The notes: generated by a model not told the origin, from the sequence alone. A DNA stretch of 64,000 nt from Vombatus ursinus (GCF_900497805.2 NW_020954630.1:1277573-1341572); one strand, 5' to 3'. Positions 52,920-64,000 are shown, counted from the stretch's first letter. Program-made: numbers and translations.

Positions 52920-53230
52920 GTAAGCTCCTGAAGGAATATGCATTCATTAATGAACATTTATTAGGTACCTTTTGCGTACAAAGCCCTGTGCTAGGCACTG
53001 AGGTACTATTATCATTAGCAACAATAATGCTCAACCACAGTATCTTTATTCAAGGAGCAAAATATATAATAATATATGTACTATTATATTATATATATAA
53101 AACATATAAGGCCAAACAAAGATAATAAAAAGCAGAATAACTGCATGAGAGGTGCAAATAAGGTGCCCTGAGTGGTTCCAAGGAGACAAGCCTTCTTGGA
53201 AGAGTTGGCATTGAATCAGAGTTTAAAAGA
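52920..53230 (+). repeat. Long dispersed repeat, left part
   Basis: GAACATTTATTAGGTACC, CCCTGTGCTAGGCACTGAGG, TTCAAGGAGCAAAATATATA and GGCATTGAATCAGAGTTTAA correspond to the start and middle of the 24545 repeat. A TA-rich patch lies at about 53063-53110. Confidence 0.55.
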
Positions 53231-53334
53231 TGGGTAGTGCTTCTTTCTTATATACCAGTCCCAAATTCTTCTCCCTTCCCTTACTCAGAGCAGGAGATTG
53301 CCAATGCATGCCCCTTTCTTTTATGGTATCCAAA

Positions 53335-54115
53335 GAGAAGTTGAATGACCATCTGTCAGAAATTCTAGAGATTTGATAAAGAAGATTCACATCCTTTGGC
53401 CCAGAGATCCCACTTCCTACAATGCACACCAAAGAGGTCAAAGTCAGAAAGAAAGATTGCAATATAAACCAAAATATCCGAAGCATCACTTTTTGTGGTT
53501 GCAAAAAACCAGAAGCAAAGTAAATACCCATCAACTGGGGAATGGCTAAACAAATTGTGGTACATAAATGTAGTGAAATGTTACCACACTATAAGAAACA
53601 ATGAATATTTTAAAAAATCAAAGAAGCAATAGAAGACTTATATGAACTGATGCAGAGTGAAGAAAGTATAACCAGAAAACCATACATACAATGACTGCAA
53701 CAAAAATGGAAAGAGCAAAGAAAGAAATTGAACACTATGTAATTAAAATGACCAGGAGCAGTTGGTGACATAGTGGATAGAGTACTGGCCCTGAAGTCAG
53801 AAGGACTTGAGTTCAAATCCAGTCTCAGACATTTACTAGCTGTGTGACCCTGGGCAAGTCACTTAACCAATATTGTCCCTGGAAAAGAATTAAGAAAATA
53901 ACTCATTTCTTCTCAAGTTGCAGGGGTGGGGAACTATGGGTATGGAATATTGCCTGATGGGTATGATATATTGTCTGATGTAGTTGACATGTTGGTTGAT
54001 TTTGCTGACCTGATTTTTTTTGTTGTTCTCCTTTTTAATCTTCCTTACAAAAATGGCTCGTTAACATGCAAAGGTTGGAGAAGAAATAATGTGTTGTGTG
54101 GGAGTGTAGGGTGAA
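53335..54115 (+). mobile_element. L1-like LINE 3' end with a nested SINE
   Basis: CATCAACTGGGGAATGGCTA, TTGTGGTACATAAATGTAG and ACTTATATGAACTGATGCAG are the ORF2 end and 3' start of an L1-like element. Its 3' region continues at 53925-54115 beyond a SINE at about 53757-53900. Coding traces are broken. Confidence 0.65.
53757..53900 (+). mobile_element. tRNA-headed SINE
   Basis: Head AGCAGTTGGTGACATAGTGG, GAGTTCAAATCCAGTCTCAG and GACCCTGGGCAAGTCACTTA. The edges are approximate. Confidence 0.8.
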
Positions 54116-54134
54116 ATCAGAAGTCTGGAAAGTA

Positions 54135-54270
54135 GGAGAGGATTCAACAATTCAATACAAGTATTTGTCAAGCACTGACTATGTGTAAGGCAGTATGCTA
54201 GGCACTGGGAATAGAAAGACAGAAAGGAAAAATAATACCTGTTCTCAAGGAGCTTGCACTCTATGAGTTT
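54135..54270 (+). repeat. Start of the long dispersed repeat
   Basis: AGTATGCTAGGCACTGGG and TTCTCAAGGAGCTTGCACTC match the first part of the 24545 repeat. Confidence 0.55.
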
Positions 54271-54302
54271 TAATGCTAGTTTTGCTACAACTTTTCACGG
54301 TT

Positions 54303-54454
54303 TTTTCAATTTTTTGGGGGGAGGGGGAATAGGCACTCAGGGCTAAGTGACTTGCCCATGGTCACACAGCTATAAGTATCTGAGGTTGGATTTGAATTCT
54401 GGTCCTCCTGACTCCAAGGCTGGTGCTCTATCCACTGTGCCACCTAGCTGCTCC
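54303..54454 (-). mobile_element. tRNA-headed poly(A) SINE
   Basis: Reverse copy: GACTTGCCCATGGTCACACA, CTGGTCCTCCTGACTCC and GTGCCACCTAGCTGCTCC at the right. Confidence 0.85.
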
Positions 54455-55015
54455 TGCTATTAACTTTCTATGTCACCCTAGACAAATCATTGGCTTCTCT
54501 GGGTCTTGTTTGTGGTTAGGTATAAAAATCCTGATTCTTTCCAAATGCTTTTTCAATTTGCTCTTGGAGGCAGCTATGCTATCATTCAATATCCTGACTG
54601 GAATTTCCCGAATTTGACTGATTTATCATATCAAGGCTTTTGTTTCTCCTGGCTGCAGGCTTAATTTTCCTCTACAGATTCCATCACTTTTGCCAAATTA
54701 TGTCTGATTGCCAGAACATAACCAACTACCCAGATTTTAACTGCTTTGAAAATGTTCCCTGAACAGCAAGAGCAAGTACCTTACAGCATATCAGTATAAA
54801 AGGGAGAAAAGCTTAAGGGTTCTGGACTGATTCTAAATATTCAAACATCAAAGAGAAGTACTTGTCTCCCAATTGATTAAATTGATTGTTTCCATAAGCC
54901 TTAATTTTATCCTGAAAATCCCATTGAAACTTTTCACCCATCCTTTGATTTAGGGATGAGAGGCTGTGATTGTAAGAATTGTAATTTTTTAAAAATTCTA
55001 CAGATATCCCATTAT
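54455..55015. other. Intergenic stretch, nothing recognised
   Basis: AT-rich sequence with short frames only and no nameable repeat. Confidence 0.5.
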
Positions 55016-55017
55016 TT

Positions 55018-56260
55018 CAGTCAATCAACCAACAAGCATTTCTTAAGTGCCTACTGCATTCCACGTATTGTCCTAGGCACTGAGGATACAAAGACAAAAG
55101 TTCAAAAGCTCCTGCTCTTTTTTTAATTGTATTTTATTTTTTCCCAATTACATATAAAGACAATTTTTAGCATTAGTTTTTACAAGATTTTGAGTTCTAA
55201 AGTTTTCTCCTTCCCTCCCCCACCTCCCCTCTTCCAAAAATGGTAAGTAATTTGATATAGGTTATATATGTGCAATCATGTAAAACATTTTCATATTAGT
55301 CACAGTTGTGAAAAAAGAAACAGACCAAGAGGGAAGACTCATGCAAAAAATAAAGTAAATGAAGAAAGTATGCTTCAATCTATATTCAAAGTCTATCAGT
55401 TCTTTATCTGGATACGGACAGCATTTTCCATCATGAGTCTTTTATTATTGTATTGGATCACTGTGTTGCTGAGAAAAACTGAGTCATTCATAGTTGACTA
55501 TCACACAACGTTGCTGTTACTGTGTACAATGTTTTACTGGTTCCACTCGTTTCACTTTGTATCAGTTCATACAAGTCTTTCCAGTTTTGTTTTGTTTTTT
55601 CTGAAATCTACCTGCTAATTATTGCACAATAGCATTCCATTACATTCACACCACAACTTGTTCAGTCATTCTCCAATTGAGGGCATCCCCTCAGTTACCA
55701 ATATTTTACCACCACGAAAAGGACTGTTACAAATAGTTTTGCACATGTAGGTCCTTTTCCCTTTTTTATGATCTCCTTGGAATACAGGCCTAGTAGTGGT
55801 ATTGCTGGATCAAAGGGTATGCACAGTTTGGTTGCCCTTTGGGCATAGTTTCAAGTTGTTCTCCAGAATGGCTCACAACTCTACCAACAATGCATTAGTG
55901 TCTCAATTTTCTCATATCGTCTCCATTTATCATTTTCCTTTTTGGTCATATTGGCCAATCTGATAGGTGTGAAGTGGTACTTCAGAGTTATTTTAATTTG
56001 CATTTCTCTAACCAAAAGTGATTTAGAGCACTTCACATAAATAGCTTTGATGTCCTCATCTGAAAACTGCCTGTTAATATCCTTTGACTATCCATCAATT
56101 GGGAAATGGCTTATATTCTTACATATTTGACTCAGTTCTCTACATATGTGAGAAATGAGGCCTTTGTCAGAGATACTTGCTGTAAAGATTATTTCCCAGC
56201 TTTTTAATTTCAAACCCCTGCTCTTAAGGAGTTTGTATCCAACAGGGGAAATAATCTGCT
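55018..56260 (+). repeat. Long dispersed repeat start, split by an L1
   Basis: GCATTTCTTAAGTGCCTACT and CTAGGCACTGAGGATACAAA lie left of the L1. CCTGCTCTTAAGGAGTTTGT lies right of it. Without the L1 they make one continuous copy. Confidence 0.65.
55119..56211 (-). mobile_element. 5'-truncated L1, 1.1 kb
   Basis: Reverse L1 3' untranslated region (left) and ORF2 end (right). ATTTGGCAATCTG-like and TGGGATCTC-like stretches are diverged, but the order matches the L1 at 13.3 kb. The flanks TCAAAAGCTCCTGCTCTT (about 55102-55119) and CAAACCCCTGCTCTT (about 56211-56225) are an imperfect target duplication. Confidence 0.8.
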
Positions 56261-56264
56261 TATG

Positions 56265-56528
56265 TATTGTTGCTGCAGCTGCTCAGTCATTTCAGTTGCG
56301 TCTGACTCTTCATAACCCTATCTGGGGTTTTCTTGGCAAAGATGTGGAGTGGTTTGCCATTTCCTTTTCCAGTTCATTTTACAGATGAGGAAACTGAGGC
56401 AAATAAGGTAAAGTGACTTGCCCGGGGTCACACAGCTTGTAAGTGTCTGAGGTCAGATTGAACTCAGGAAGATGAGTTTTCCTGACTCCAGGCCTGGTAC
56501 TCTATCCATTGACCCACATAGTTGCCCA
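56265..56528 (-). mobile_element. tRNA-headed SINE with RTE-type tail
   Basis: Reverse copy: CAGTTGCGTCTGACTCTTCA, GCAAAGATGTGGAGTGG, GATGAGGAAACTGAGGCAAA and the head complement at the right. Confidence 0.85.
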
Positions 56529-56584
56529 TTATAGTAGTAGGAAATACAAATAAAAGAAAAAATGCCTTCAAGGAGCTTACTTTT

Positions 56585-56731
56585 TTTGGGGGGGGGGGGG
56601 GGGGGCAATTGGAGTTAAGTGACTTGCCCAGAGCCACATAGCTAGCAAGTGTTATATGTCTGAGGCTGCATTTGAACTCAGGACCTCCTGACTCCAGGAC
56701 TGCTCTATCCACTACACCACCTAGCTGGCCC
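56585..56731 (-). mobile_element. tRNA-headed poly(A) SINE with an expanded G18 run
   Basis: Reverse copy. The C-run near the SINE tail has grown to 18 consecutive G on the + strand (56588-56605). The body reads AAGTGACTTGCCCAGAGCC and ACACCACCTAGCTGGCCC. Confidence 0.85.
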
Positions 56732-56739
56732 TAGGAATT

Positions 56740-57588
56740 TACTTTGTAATGGGGGATGATAACACATAAAAGGAAACTGAAAAAGGGAAGGGAGTGGGGT
56801 AAGGAGGGGAAGGTATCCACCGCAGAGCATGGCCAATCTAGACCCTCCCTCAAAATGGAAGTTCCAAGAGGAACTCTCCAGTTGGAGAAGGGTGTCTCAA
56901 GGGGTGGAGGGAGAAAGCAACTGAAGCATGCTGTCTAGTCAGCATGACTTTCTGGTTATTGTTTACTTGGATAAATGTGTTACTCAATATCTGAAATGTC
57001 TTTGTGACCAGCGTTTGATAGGGAGGAGCTAAGCTGATTGAGTAAGCTACCTGTTATCCTTCCTCCCTGTTAGAGCAACCAGGAAAATCAAGCCCCCTAA
57101 AAAAGAACACTGAACCCGTAGGCTGTGAATATCTGATCTGCAGCTGCTTTTGTTTTCTTCCGTGAACACAGGTCAGCAGTTAGCAACCCTGAGAAATGGA
57201 GATCTCTGAGGCTACCTTATGAACTCAAGACATCCTAAAGGCAGAGGCTGGCTGCCTACAGGGAAGTAAATTCCATAAAAGCACATTTCTCAGTTGAGAT
57301 ATCACCATCAGGAGGATCTTACCTGGCTAGCTAGGAGATCTGGATCCTTGGTCAGGTACTGCAGATCCCTGACAGATGTAAAATATCTGTTCAGCAAAGC
57401 AGCTTTTACCTTCCAGGATTGGTGGGGGAGGGGAGAGGAAGTGATAACAATGAATATAATGTACTGTTTTAAATGTCTGATGTTTTTCTGTATGTGTTCA
57501 TGCATGTCTGTGACTCATTCATGTTTTAAGTATTTTCCCTGGTGAAGAAAAGAATTGTCCAATATCACACATTTAGTACCTTTTCTAG
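56740..57588. other. Intergenic stretch, mostly unassigned
   Basis: 56740-56940 resembles the right part of the dispersed repeat at 25455-25900. The remainder shows no gene or nameable repeat. Confidence 0.45.
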
Positions 57589-57817
57589 GGGCAGCTAGAT
57601 GGTACAATGAATAGAGTACCAGGCCTGAAGTCAGGAAGGCTCATCTTTGTGAATTCAGTTCTGACCTCAGATACTTACTAGCTATGTGACCATGAGTAAG
57701 TCACTTCATTCTGTTTGCCTCAGTTCCCTCTGCTGTAAAATGAGCTGGAGAAGGAAATGGCAAACCACTCCAGTATCTTTGCAAAGAAAACCCAAAAGAT
57801 TGGGGTCAACAATAAAA
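57589..57817 (+). mobile_element. tRNA-headed SINE with RTE-type tail
   Basis: Full-length. A perfect 11-bp target-site duplication, ACCTTTTCTAG, lies at 57578-57588 and 57818-57828. The tail part reads GGCAAACCACTCCAGTATC. Confidence 0.93.
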
Positions 57818-57829
57818 ACCTTTTCTAGA

Positions 57830-59745
57830 ATGAACCCTGTTACCATATTTTCAGAAGATGAACGAGCTATTTCTAAGTTTGGTTTTACAAATTTCCCCAG
57901 AAGGGGAATGAGCAGAGCCAAAGAAATGAGAACCTGAGGGGAGGATGGAGGGGGTGGTCCCTTCATGTGAACATATCATTCCTCTCCTTGTAGAGAGGCC
58001 CCTTGGACCCAGGACAATGGTTAACCAAAACTGGAGAAGAGCACAGAGTTCATCCACCTTCCACTAAAGACTCTTTTCAAGGAGGGCTTATCAATCCATT
58101 AATCACCACTCTTAGGGTGTGATTGTGCAACCAATTCAGAATCAATGTAACTGTAGTACCATCCAGCCCACATTTCTCCATTTTATCCACAAGAATCAAG
58201 TGAGAAACTATCAAATTCCTTTCCCAAATCTAAATGCAACTAACCCTGATTGCAGTGATCTTTTGCAAGCCACAAATACTCAGCATTTTCCTTTCATTTT
58301 CAGCTACCTCTAAGGTGTCAAAGAAATACAGGGGAATGGAAATTGAATAACCAGGGTCTTTTAACCTAAAAAAGAGTTACTTAAGGTCATTTAATGTTAT
58401 GATGTAGCCAAGCACTTAAAGAACAATCAGCTGCTTTATAGGAAACAAACCAGGGTGATGACATGGGAGAAACACACTAGGCACACATGCCCAAGAAAGT
58501 GAACATGTTCCATGAACCTGCAGCATAACTTCTTAAGAGTGTGAGATCAGTAGCAATGGCCCCTAGAGAGGACAGAAATTTGGCCTTGCAACCTCCTGTG
58601 GCTATCCTGTTGATCATCAGACTCCAGGTTTCATGTGGTGGTGGGCCAGAAAGCGAATGTCCTCCCTACAGCAGTCAGAGTGGAATACTGTCATACACCA
58701 TGTTGCCAGATAGTTCCCTTCCATCCTTCACCCTTCTTAGTTTGATGCTGGGGTAGGGGTGGGGAGAAATGATTGATGGGCTTTCTTCATAGGGCATTTG
58801 TTCCCTTGACTAAAGTGAAACATGCAGATATTAACAACAGTGGCTGCAGCTGATGGGAAGTTGGGATGTCAGACCTCTTTAGGAGTGTTTGGGGCTTGGC
58901 CACTTAAGAATTTTAATGACAAACTTTTTTTTTTTTATTCCATGTGCTAAAGAGTCCATTTAACCTATGTGTGTGAGTAATCCCCTTCTGAGTCACATAC
59001 GGTTGATAAAAGATAACAGTCCTAAAAGAATGGGAGAGGAAGCCATTTTGATAAAAATACAAATTGTTTCTGGATAGCTTTATGTTTTGTCCCCTAGTTT
59101 AGATGAGTCAAAAAAGACCCTGGGCTTTGATAAAGTATTAACAGGAGTCTGGGAACCATGGGACTCAGGCAAGCCATGTCTGTGCCTGAAGAAAGAGACT
59201 TGGGCAGGCAACTCAGGGTTTGGAGCACCACCTGGTAGCTTACTCAAAGATCGTTTTGTGAAAAGCCCTACCCACTTATCTGACTTGCTACCTCTAATGA
59301 GACTGCCAAGTCTCCTGCGGAGAGGAAAAACATCTGTTGCTATATAAGTATACTAGCTATAGCAGTGTATGATCTCCCAAACTAGAAATACAGTCAAAAA
59401 AGTAAATGAAATTAGACTCCATGACTTGTTTTGTGGGATCGCATACTGGTTCCTAGTGATCACTGCTTTCCTTTCTAAGTGCTCAAAAACTATCCATTTA
59501 ATAATTTGTTCTAGGATTTTGCTGGGATTAATGTCAGATTCACGGGTCTAAATAGTTGGTGAAATCTCTTTTCTTCTCTTTTTTGAAAATCAGAATATTT
59601 GTTCATCTCCAGTCTTTCAGCACCTGTCTCACTCTCTACAATTCCTTGAAGATTATTGAGAGTGGTTCAATAATTACATCTGAAAATTATTTTAGGATCA
59701 TGAGGTGTAATTCATGCAAACCAGGAAATCTGAACTAGTTTCCAG
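57830..59745 (-). mobile_element. CR1/L3-type LINE relic (reverse transcriptase traces)
   Basis: On the reverse strand, about 59745-59380 gives traces of the RT start: NLTLIPAKS and a KAVITRNQHGF-like stretch. About 58310-58085 gives LHLDLGKEFDSF and LVDKMEKCGLDGTTVT, then NWLHNHTLRVVINGL, matching the CR1-type order (YLDFSKAFD, then VDKLKKCGL). Between them 58320-59370 has no RT similarity and is either inserted or too decayed. Frames are broken many times. It is the most clearly CR1-like coding relic here. Confidence 0.65.
58320..59370. other. Unassigned stretch between the CR1/L3 pieces
   Basis: No gene recognised. The + strand frames at 58541-58756 and 59087-59347 show no domain or signal. 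Possibly sequence inserted into the LINE. Confidence 0.4.
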
Positions 59746-59790
59746 TCTTTCTATAATTGTGTAATTTTCTGGCAGATTTTTTTTATTTGG

Positions 59791-59823
<33 letters not shown>

Positions 59824-60620
59824 CCTTATTTATTTCTTCCTGACCTCTACTGAAACAATTCTGTTCTTCATTGAATCCTTAGTTCTATTTCTATTAGATA
59901 TTCTTTGTTTCATGGATATTCTTAATGGATGAGTTTCTTCATCATCATCTTCATCATCTTGTTCTTTTTTTTATTTCATCTCGTATTTTTGCTAATTAGA
60001 TTTTTTCTTATTAAAAAATCTTGCTCAATTTGAATTGATATTATTTGATATGTGATACTTTGCTTCCTTGTCTGCTTGTAAAACTCTTTGTTATTATTGT
60101 CTTAATATTTGAGGGTGTGTGTGTGGGTGAGTGGGTGGGTGTGTCCAGGTGAGTTGAATTTACTGTCTGCCCTAATTAGCATATTGTAAATTTTACCAGT
60201 TTGCCATACACCCCTTTTTTTCAATATTTCTAAGTAATTTCCTTGTACATCTGAAAATACAATGGTCTAATTATTCTCTTCTTCAGTTTTGGAGAAAGCA
60301 AACAAATCTTAAATTTTCTCTCCTTGACCTTATCTCCAGATTAATCGCTTTTGTTTGTATAAATTTTCAATCTTTCTATATTTGTGTGATTTTTCTGGGA
60401 CTTTTTTTTTTTGCTTTTTTTCTCTCATTTCTTTCATCTTGACCTTCAATGAACCAATTCTGTTTTTCATTAAGTCTATAATTTTGTTTCTATTTCTTAT
60501 GGATATTTTAATGGATCAATTTCTTTATCATCTTGAACAGAGATTTCTCAGTCATATTCAATTCCTTCTTTATTTCATCTCATAACACTTTTGCTAATTA
60601 AATTTCTTTAATTCCTTCTG
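59740..60620. repeat. T-rich block with an internal direct duplication
   Basis: About 59740-60000 and 60365-60620 are diverged copies of each other (TCTTTCTATAATTGTGTAAT versus TCTTTCTATATTTGTGTGAT; GAAACAATTCTGTTCTTCAT versus GAACCAATTCTGTTTTTCAT). Reverse-strand frames are lysine/glutamate-rich, like a LINE ORF1 coiled coil, but I cannot assign them. A (TG)n run lies at about 59793-59823. Confidence 0.5.
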
Positions 60621-60814
60621 TGAGTTTCTTATCCATTTTACTATCTTGAGAAAATTCTGATTTTACTTCTGGTGCTTCTGTTGATATTGTTTAAGTATAC
60701 TTTCCTCCTAAAATTTCTGCCTCTGCTTCTTTTTAATCCATAATATTTTTGTAATGGCAAAACTCTTCTGTTTGCTCGTTTTTTTTCTCTTTAGCCCCAG
60801 AAGGCAGAACTAAG

Positions 60815-61010
60815 AGCATTAGGTAGAAGTAGTAGAGAAACAAGAACTTTCTAACAATTAAAAGCACCCAAAAGTGAGGTAGGCTACCTTCAGAGATAAG
60901 AAGTTTCCCTTACTAGAGATCTTTAAGCCAAAGTTAGGTAATATTACTGAACAGGTAGAGGTTGGGTCTCTGAAGTCCCTTCCAACTGAGAAATTCTGTG
61001 TCTGTGTTTT
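60815..61010 (+). mobile_element. CR1/L3-type LINE 3' end
   Basis: AACTTTCTAACAATTAAAAG, GATCTTTAAGCCAAAGTTAG and GAAGTCCCTTCCAACTGAG form the last part of the CR1/L3-type 3' region. The upstream part is seen at 33600-33850. Confidence 0.55.
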
Positions 61011-61014
61011 GTCA

Positions 61015-61400
61015 TGTGTAAAACATCATGTTCAGCATGCTAGGCAAAGAATTAAGATATAGGGCCTCCTTCATGGATCTTACAATCTGTCAAAGTGGGG
61101 CAATACAATAGCAAGGAAGAAAATGAAATAAAAATCAATTAGTAGTGGCAGTCTTGAAAAAATAAAGAAGCTATGAAGGTTTCAGAGTCCTGATGGGTAA
61201 TTTCATAAAAGCATAAAATTTTGAAGCTAAAAAGGACCTTATAAGATTATTTTATTCAAACCTCTCACTATAAAGGTGAAGAAACTATAGTTTAAGTTAA
61301 GAAATTTACTTAAAGTCATTCGGCCATTTAACGGTAGAGCCAGATCTAGAACTCAGCACTTAGAAGAAAAGTAACTTTGCAGTGACTTCCTCTATCAAGC
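61015..61400. repeat. Dispersed repeat piece and a reverse MIR relic
   Basis: 61020-61140 matches the start of the long dispersed repeat (CATGGATCTTACAATCTG). 61200-61370 is a diverged reverse MIR-type relic (GAACTCAGCACTTAGAAG, GTGAAGAAACTATAG). Confidence 0.45.
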
Positions 61401-62280
61401 TGCTGTTGGAATTATCACTTTAACTATTTCAATCATCTGTGGATTGACAAACACAAGTCTCAGCTGCAACTTTACCATTATGGAAGTTAGGGAACACTAT
61501 GGCTCTTTTTTAAGTGGAGCTTTCTGATGGAGTCAATAATGGTTGGCCAATTGTTTTTTGAAGAATTCATGTTTAAAATGATTAGAACAACCTACACTGG
61601 AGGCAGGTGTAGCCCTCCACCCCCACTCCAATTTTCCCATTGAGACTTCAGATTCCACCCTTATCAATGAAGGTTACATGGAAGTATGGCATCAGATCTG
61701 CCCAAAGTGGTTGGAGAGGTAGATTTTCCAGGACAGAGAAAGAGAAATACATGGGTAACATCACACCAGGAAGCAGATAAAGCACACACATCTGAAGCCA
61801 TCTATATTTGCCACTATGACTTCTCAAGAAGGTAAAATGCTGAGGAAAAAAAGGGGGGAGGGAAAAGCACCATCTGATTTCATCTGGCATCTCACAGCTT
61901 TAGTGGGACAGATATCACAGTAATTAATTTCCTACAAATTCACTCTACTAGCCTAGAAAGACTATCCACCTTTCAAGAACTCAATTCATAATTTAATTTG
62001 GGGGTGTGTAAAGGAAGGGAGAAAAGTCAGAAGTTGCACTCTATCCCTAGACAAAAGCCCATTATCCAGATATCTTAAGCCCCAATCCAGAAAACCAAGC
62101 ACTATCTATGTAATCCACTCTTGCTTGTTCTGATGTCCTAAACTTTAGTTGGAAAGATTTATAAAAATGCTACCTCCACTACTGTCCTCAACTTAACCCA
62201 AACCCATCAATTTCCTCACAAGAAGGACTCACAGTCTCTTATAGATCCTTTCCAGGATTATTCTGATGACTTAATTTATC
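61401..62280. other. Intergenic stretch, nothing recognised
   Basis: No gene or nameable repeat. A reverse frame of 80 codons (61648-61890) has no recognised features. Confidence 0.5.
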
Positions 62281-62284
62281 CCTA

Positions 62285-62410
62285 TAAAGGATTGTGGATT
62301 TAGACCTGGAAAGGATCTCACAAGGTCATCTAGTCCAACACTTTCATTTTATGAATGAGGAAACTGAGTGTGAATTGCTAGAAGTGTATAGTGAGTCAGA
62401 GGTTTGATGA
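62285..62410 (-). mobile_element. MIR-type SINE relic
   Basis: GTGGATTTAGACCTGGAAAG, AGGTCATCTAGTCCAACAC and GAATGAGGAAACTGAG. Confidence 0.6.
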
Positions 62411-63710
62411 ATTTCAGTAGGCTCCCTGTCCTGTTTTGTGTACCTGCCACAGAAAGACAACATATATTGACCATGTCAGATCTTCCAAAGGGACTTCATC
62501 AGCCATGATAATAGCACTCTTCCTCCTGGGACTAGTAACTCTCATTCAGTGCAAGACAATTTAATTCAACAAATATGTATTAAATATACACTGTGTCAAT
62601 GTACTATGTTAGACTCTAAGTCATTTAAGTTGCAATATGATATTGGTAGTTGCTCTATAGCGATATATAGCGTAGGTTAGAATTAAATGTTACATGGCAG
62701 TGAACTTACAAAAAATGTAGGTGTTCACTAACCTTATCCCACTCCCATTCTCTAACATCAGACACTGAGAACAGGTTCAAGTCTCAGAAATGAAATTAGA
62801 GATTACAATCAGTCTCTTACTATGGTTATGACCTAGTGTAAAGAAAATACCACTCAGCCTAGAGTGTCAGTCAGTCTTGAGCTTTACCCAGAAGTTGTCT
62901 GGGTTCCCACTATTCACTAGCCCAAAGGAGAACCACTAGAGTGAAAGCTACCATATGCAGCTCAGCTCCATGACTGACCAAATGATACCCTTCTCCTCCC
63001 AGCTCCAGTGTGTTGCAGGATTAGGCTATCACTCTGGACAGATGAGGGGTGGGTTTTAAGGCATGCTGGCAGTAGGGAAATTTTCCTTGAGAGAAAAAAA
63101 GTTGCCAAGGACCCTAAACCTCTGATATAGGCATACCTGAGAGGATAAAGAGAATTCCAAAGATACTGTCCAGAAAACAATTGTCATTGACCTTGTAACA
63201 GTGTCATCATAGCCTAGCTTTTAGGTATTCTGTCTGCCCAAGACCTCAGGCAGCTTATAGCACAACCCAATGTACCAAATTGCTCCAGGAACATATGCAT
63301 GACAAGATAACACAGGTTCAGGCCCACAGGAAAAGTCACCAGGGGACATCGGACCTCCACGAGTCATCCTTCTCTGCCGCAACGATCTTGTTCTTCCTCC
63401 CTCCAACACACAACCCTACCACCCCAGTATAACAGGCCAGCCTAAACACTAGTTCAGAGGCTTTATCTCCCCATGCTTTTACAGGTAACTTCAGAACTAG
63501 AGAAAAGCTGATCTCTTAAATAGGGCCATTGGCAACAGTCACTGCATTTCTGCCCCCACAGATCAACTTCCTTCTTTCTATGACTAGTAGCATAAATTAT
63601 TATGAGTTCTTGAATTTATTTAATTTAATGGATAATTATGGCTTGGCCCCTCCTCCCATCTGAGCAAGAGATTCCTATTCTTTCCTAAGAGTCCATAACC
63701 TAGCAACAGG
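62411..63710. other. Intergenic stretch, nothing recognised
   Basis: A short piece of the long dispersed repeat may lie at 62560-62640. No gene was recognised. Confidence 0.5.
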
Positions 63711-63714
63711 CTAA

Positions 63715-64000
63715 GAGAGAAATAATATCTTGCTAGAGTGGTCAGGGAAGGCTTTATAGAAGAGGAAGGATTTTAATAGAGCTTTGAATGATGTATAGGA
63801 TTTAGCTAGATGGAAAGGGGAGGGCATGGCATTCAAGGAGAAAGAGGACGAGCAACAGCAGGCGGGTGAAAAAGCATAAGGCATATTTTTGGGGAAATGG
63901 GTAGATCGATTTGGCCTGAGGTTAGGTTATACATAATGTAGTAAATGTTAAAGCTGTAAAGTTAGATTGGGGCACCCAGAACTATGCAGAGATTTCAACG
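63715..64000 (+). repeat. Long dispersed repeat, middle part, cut by the window end
   Basis: GTCAGGGAAGGCTTTATAGA, GAGCTTTGAATGATG and GATCGATTTGGCCTGAGG follow the order of the family. Confidence 0.5.

Noticed and set aside
18420-64000. Exons of TMEM176A/B or KCNH2, the usual AOC1 neighbours in placental mammals
   Set aside because: I looked for recognisable protein pieces and found none. They probably lie outside the window.

Overview
The window looks like nuclear DNA from a marsupial. Its commonest repeats are tRNA-headed SINEs with the head GGGGCAGCTAGGTGGCAC, in a poly(A)-tailed form and in a form with an RTE/BovB-type tail, together with marsupial-type L1, RTE, CR1/L3 and CORE-SINE (MIR-type) relics. 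The poly(A) SINE looks more like the kind I associate with Australian marsupials than the usual Monodelphis SINE; that is an inference from memory.

The only intact protein gene I can support is AOC1 (diamine oxidase) on the + strand. Four coding exons (7252-8836, 11673-11958, 17277-17409, 18079-18348) join in frame to a 757-residue secreted copper amine oxidase. A splice acceptor sits just before the start codon, so the gene also has an upstream non-coding exon, and a polyadenylation signal lies about 50 bases after the stop. All cofactor and copper residues are present. Its introns hold two L1 3' ends in the antisense direction and many SINEs.

About 30 kb downstream on the same strand (48024-49022) lies a decayed copy of the large AOC1 exon. 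It has lost the stretch with the cofactor tyrosine. Two direct repeats of 286 bp, about 98% identical, flank it (47731-48016 and 49517-49802).

Layout: 1-2275 is a HAL1-type LINE with two nested SINEs; 2.3-7.2 kb is the AOC1 upstream region; 7.2-18.4 kb is AOC1; 18.4-22.9 kb is sparse intergenic DNA with microsatellites; 23-29.3 kb holds RTE and L1 fossils, one of them split by a probable 0.83-kb mRNA retrocopy; 29.6-33 kb holds hAT-type DNA elements and a solo LTR; 33-43 kb is SINE-rich; 44.0-46.4 kb has two solo LTRs; 45.4-49.8 kb is the duplication-rich zone around the AOC1-like pseudogene; 50-64 kb holds L1, SINE and CR1/L3 relics. I recognised no RNA gene, CRISPR array or second intact protein gene. 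I did not recognise exons of TMEM176A/B or KCNH2, which flank AOC1 in placental mammals.
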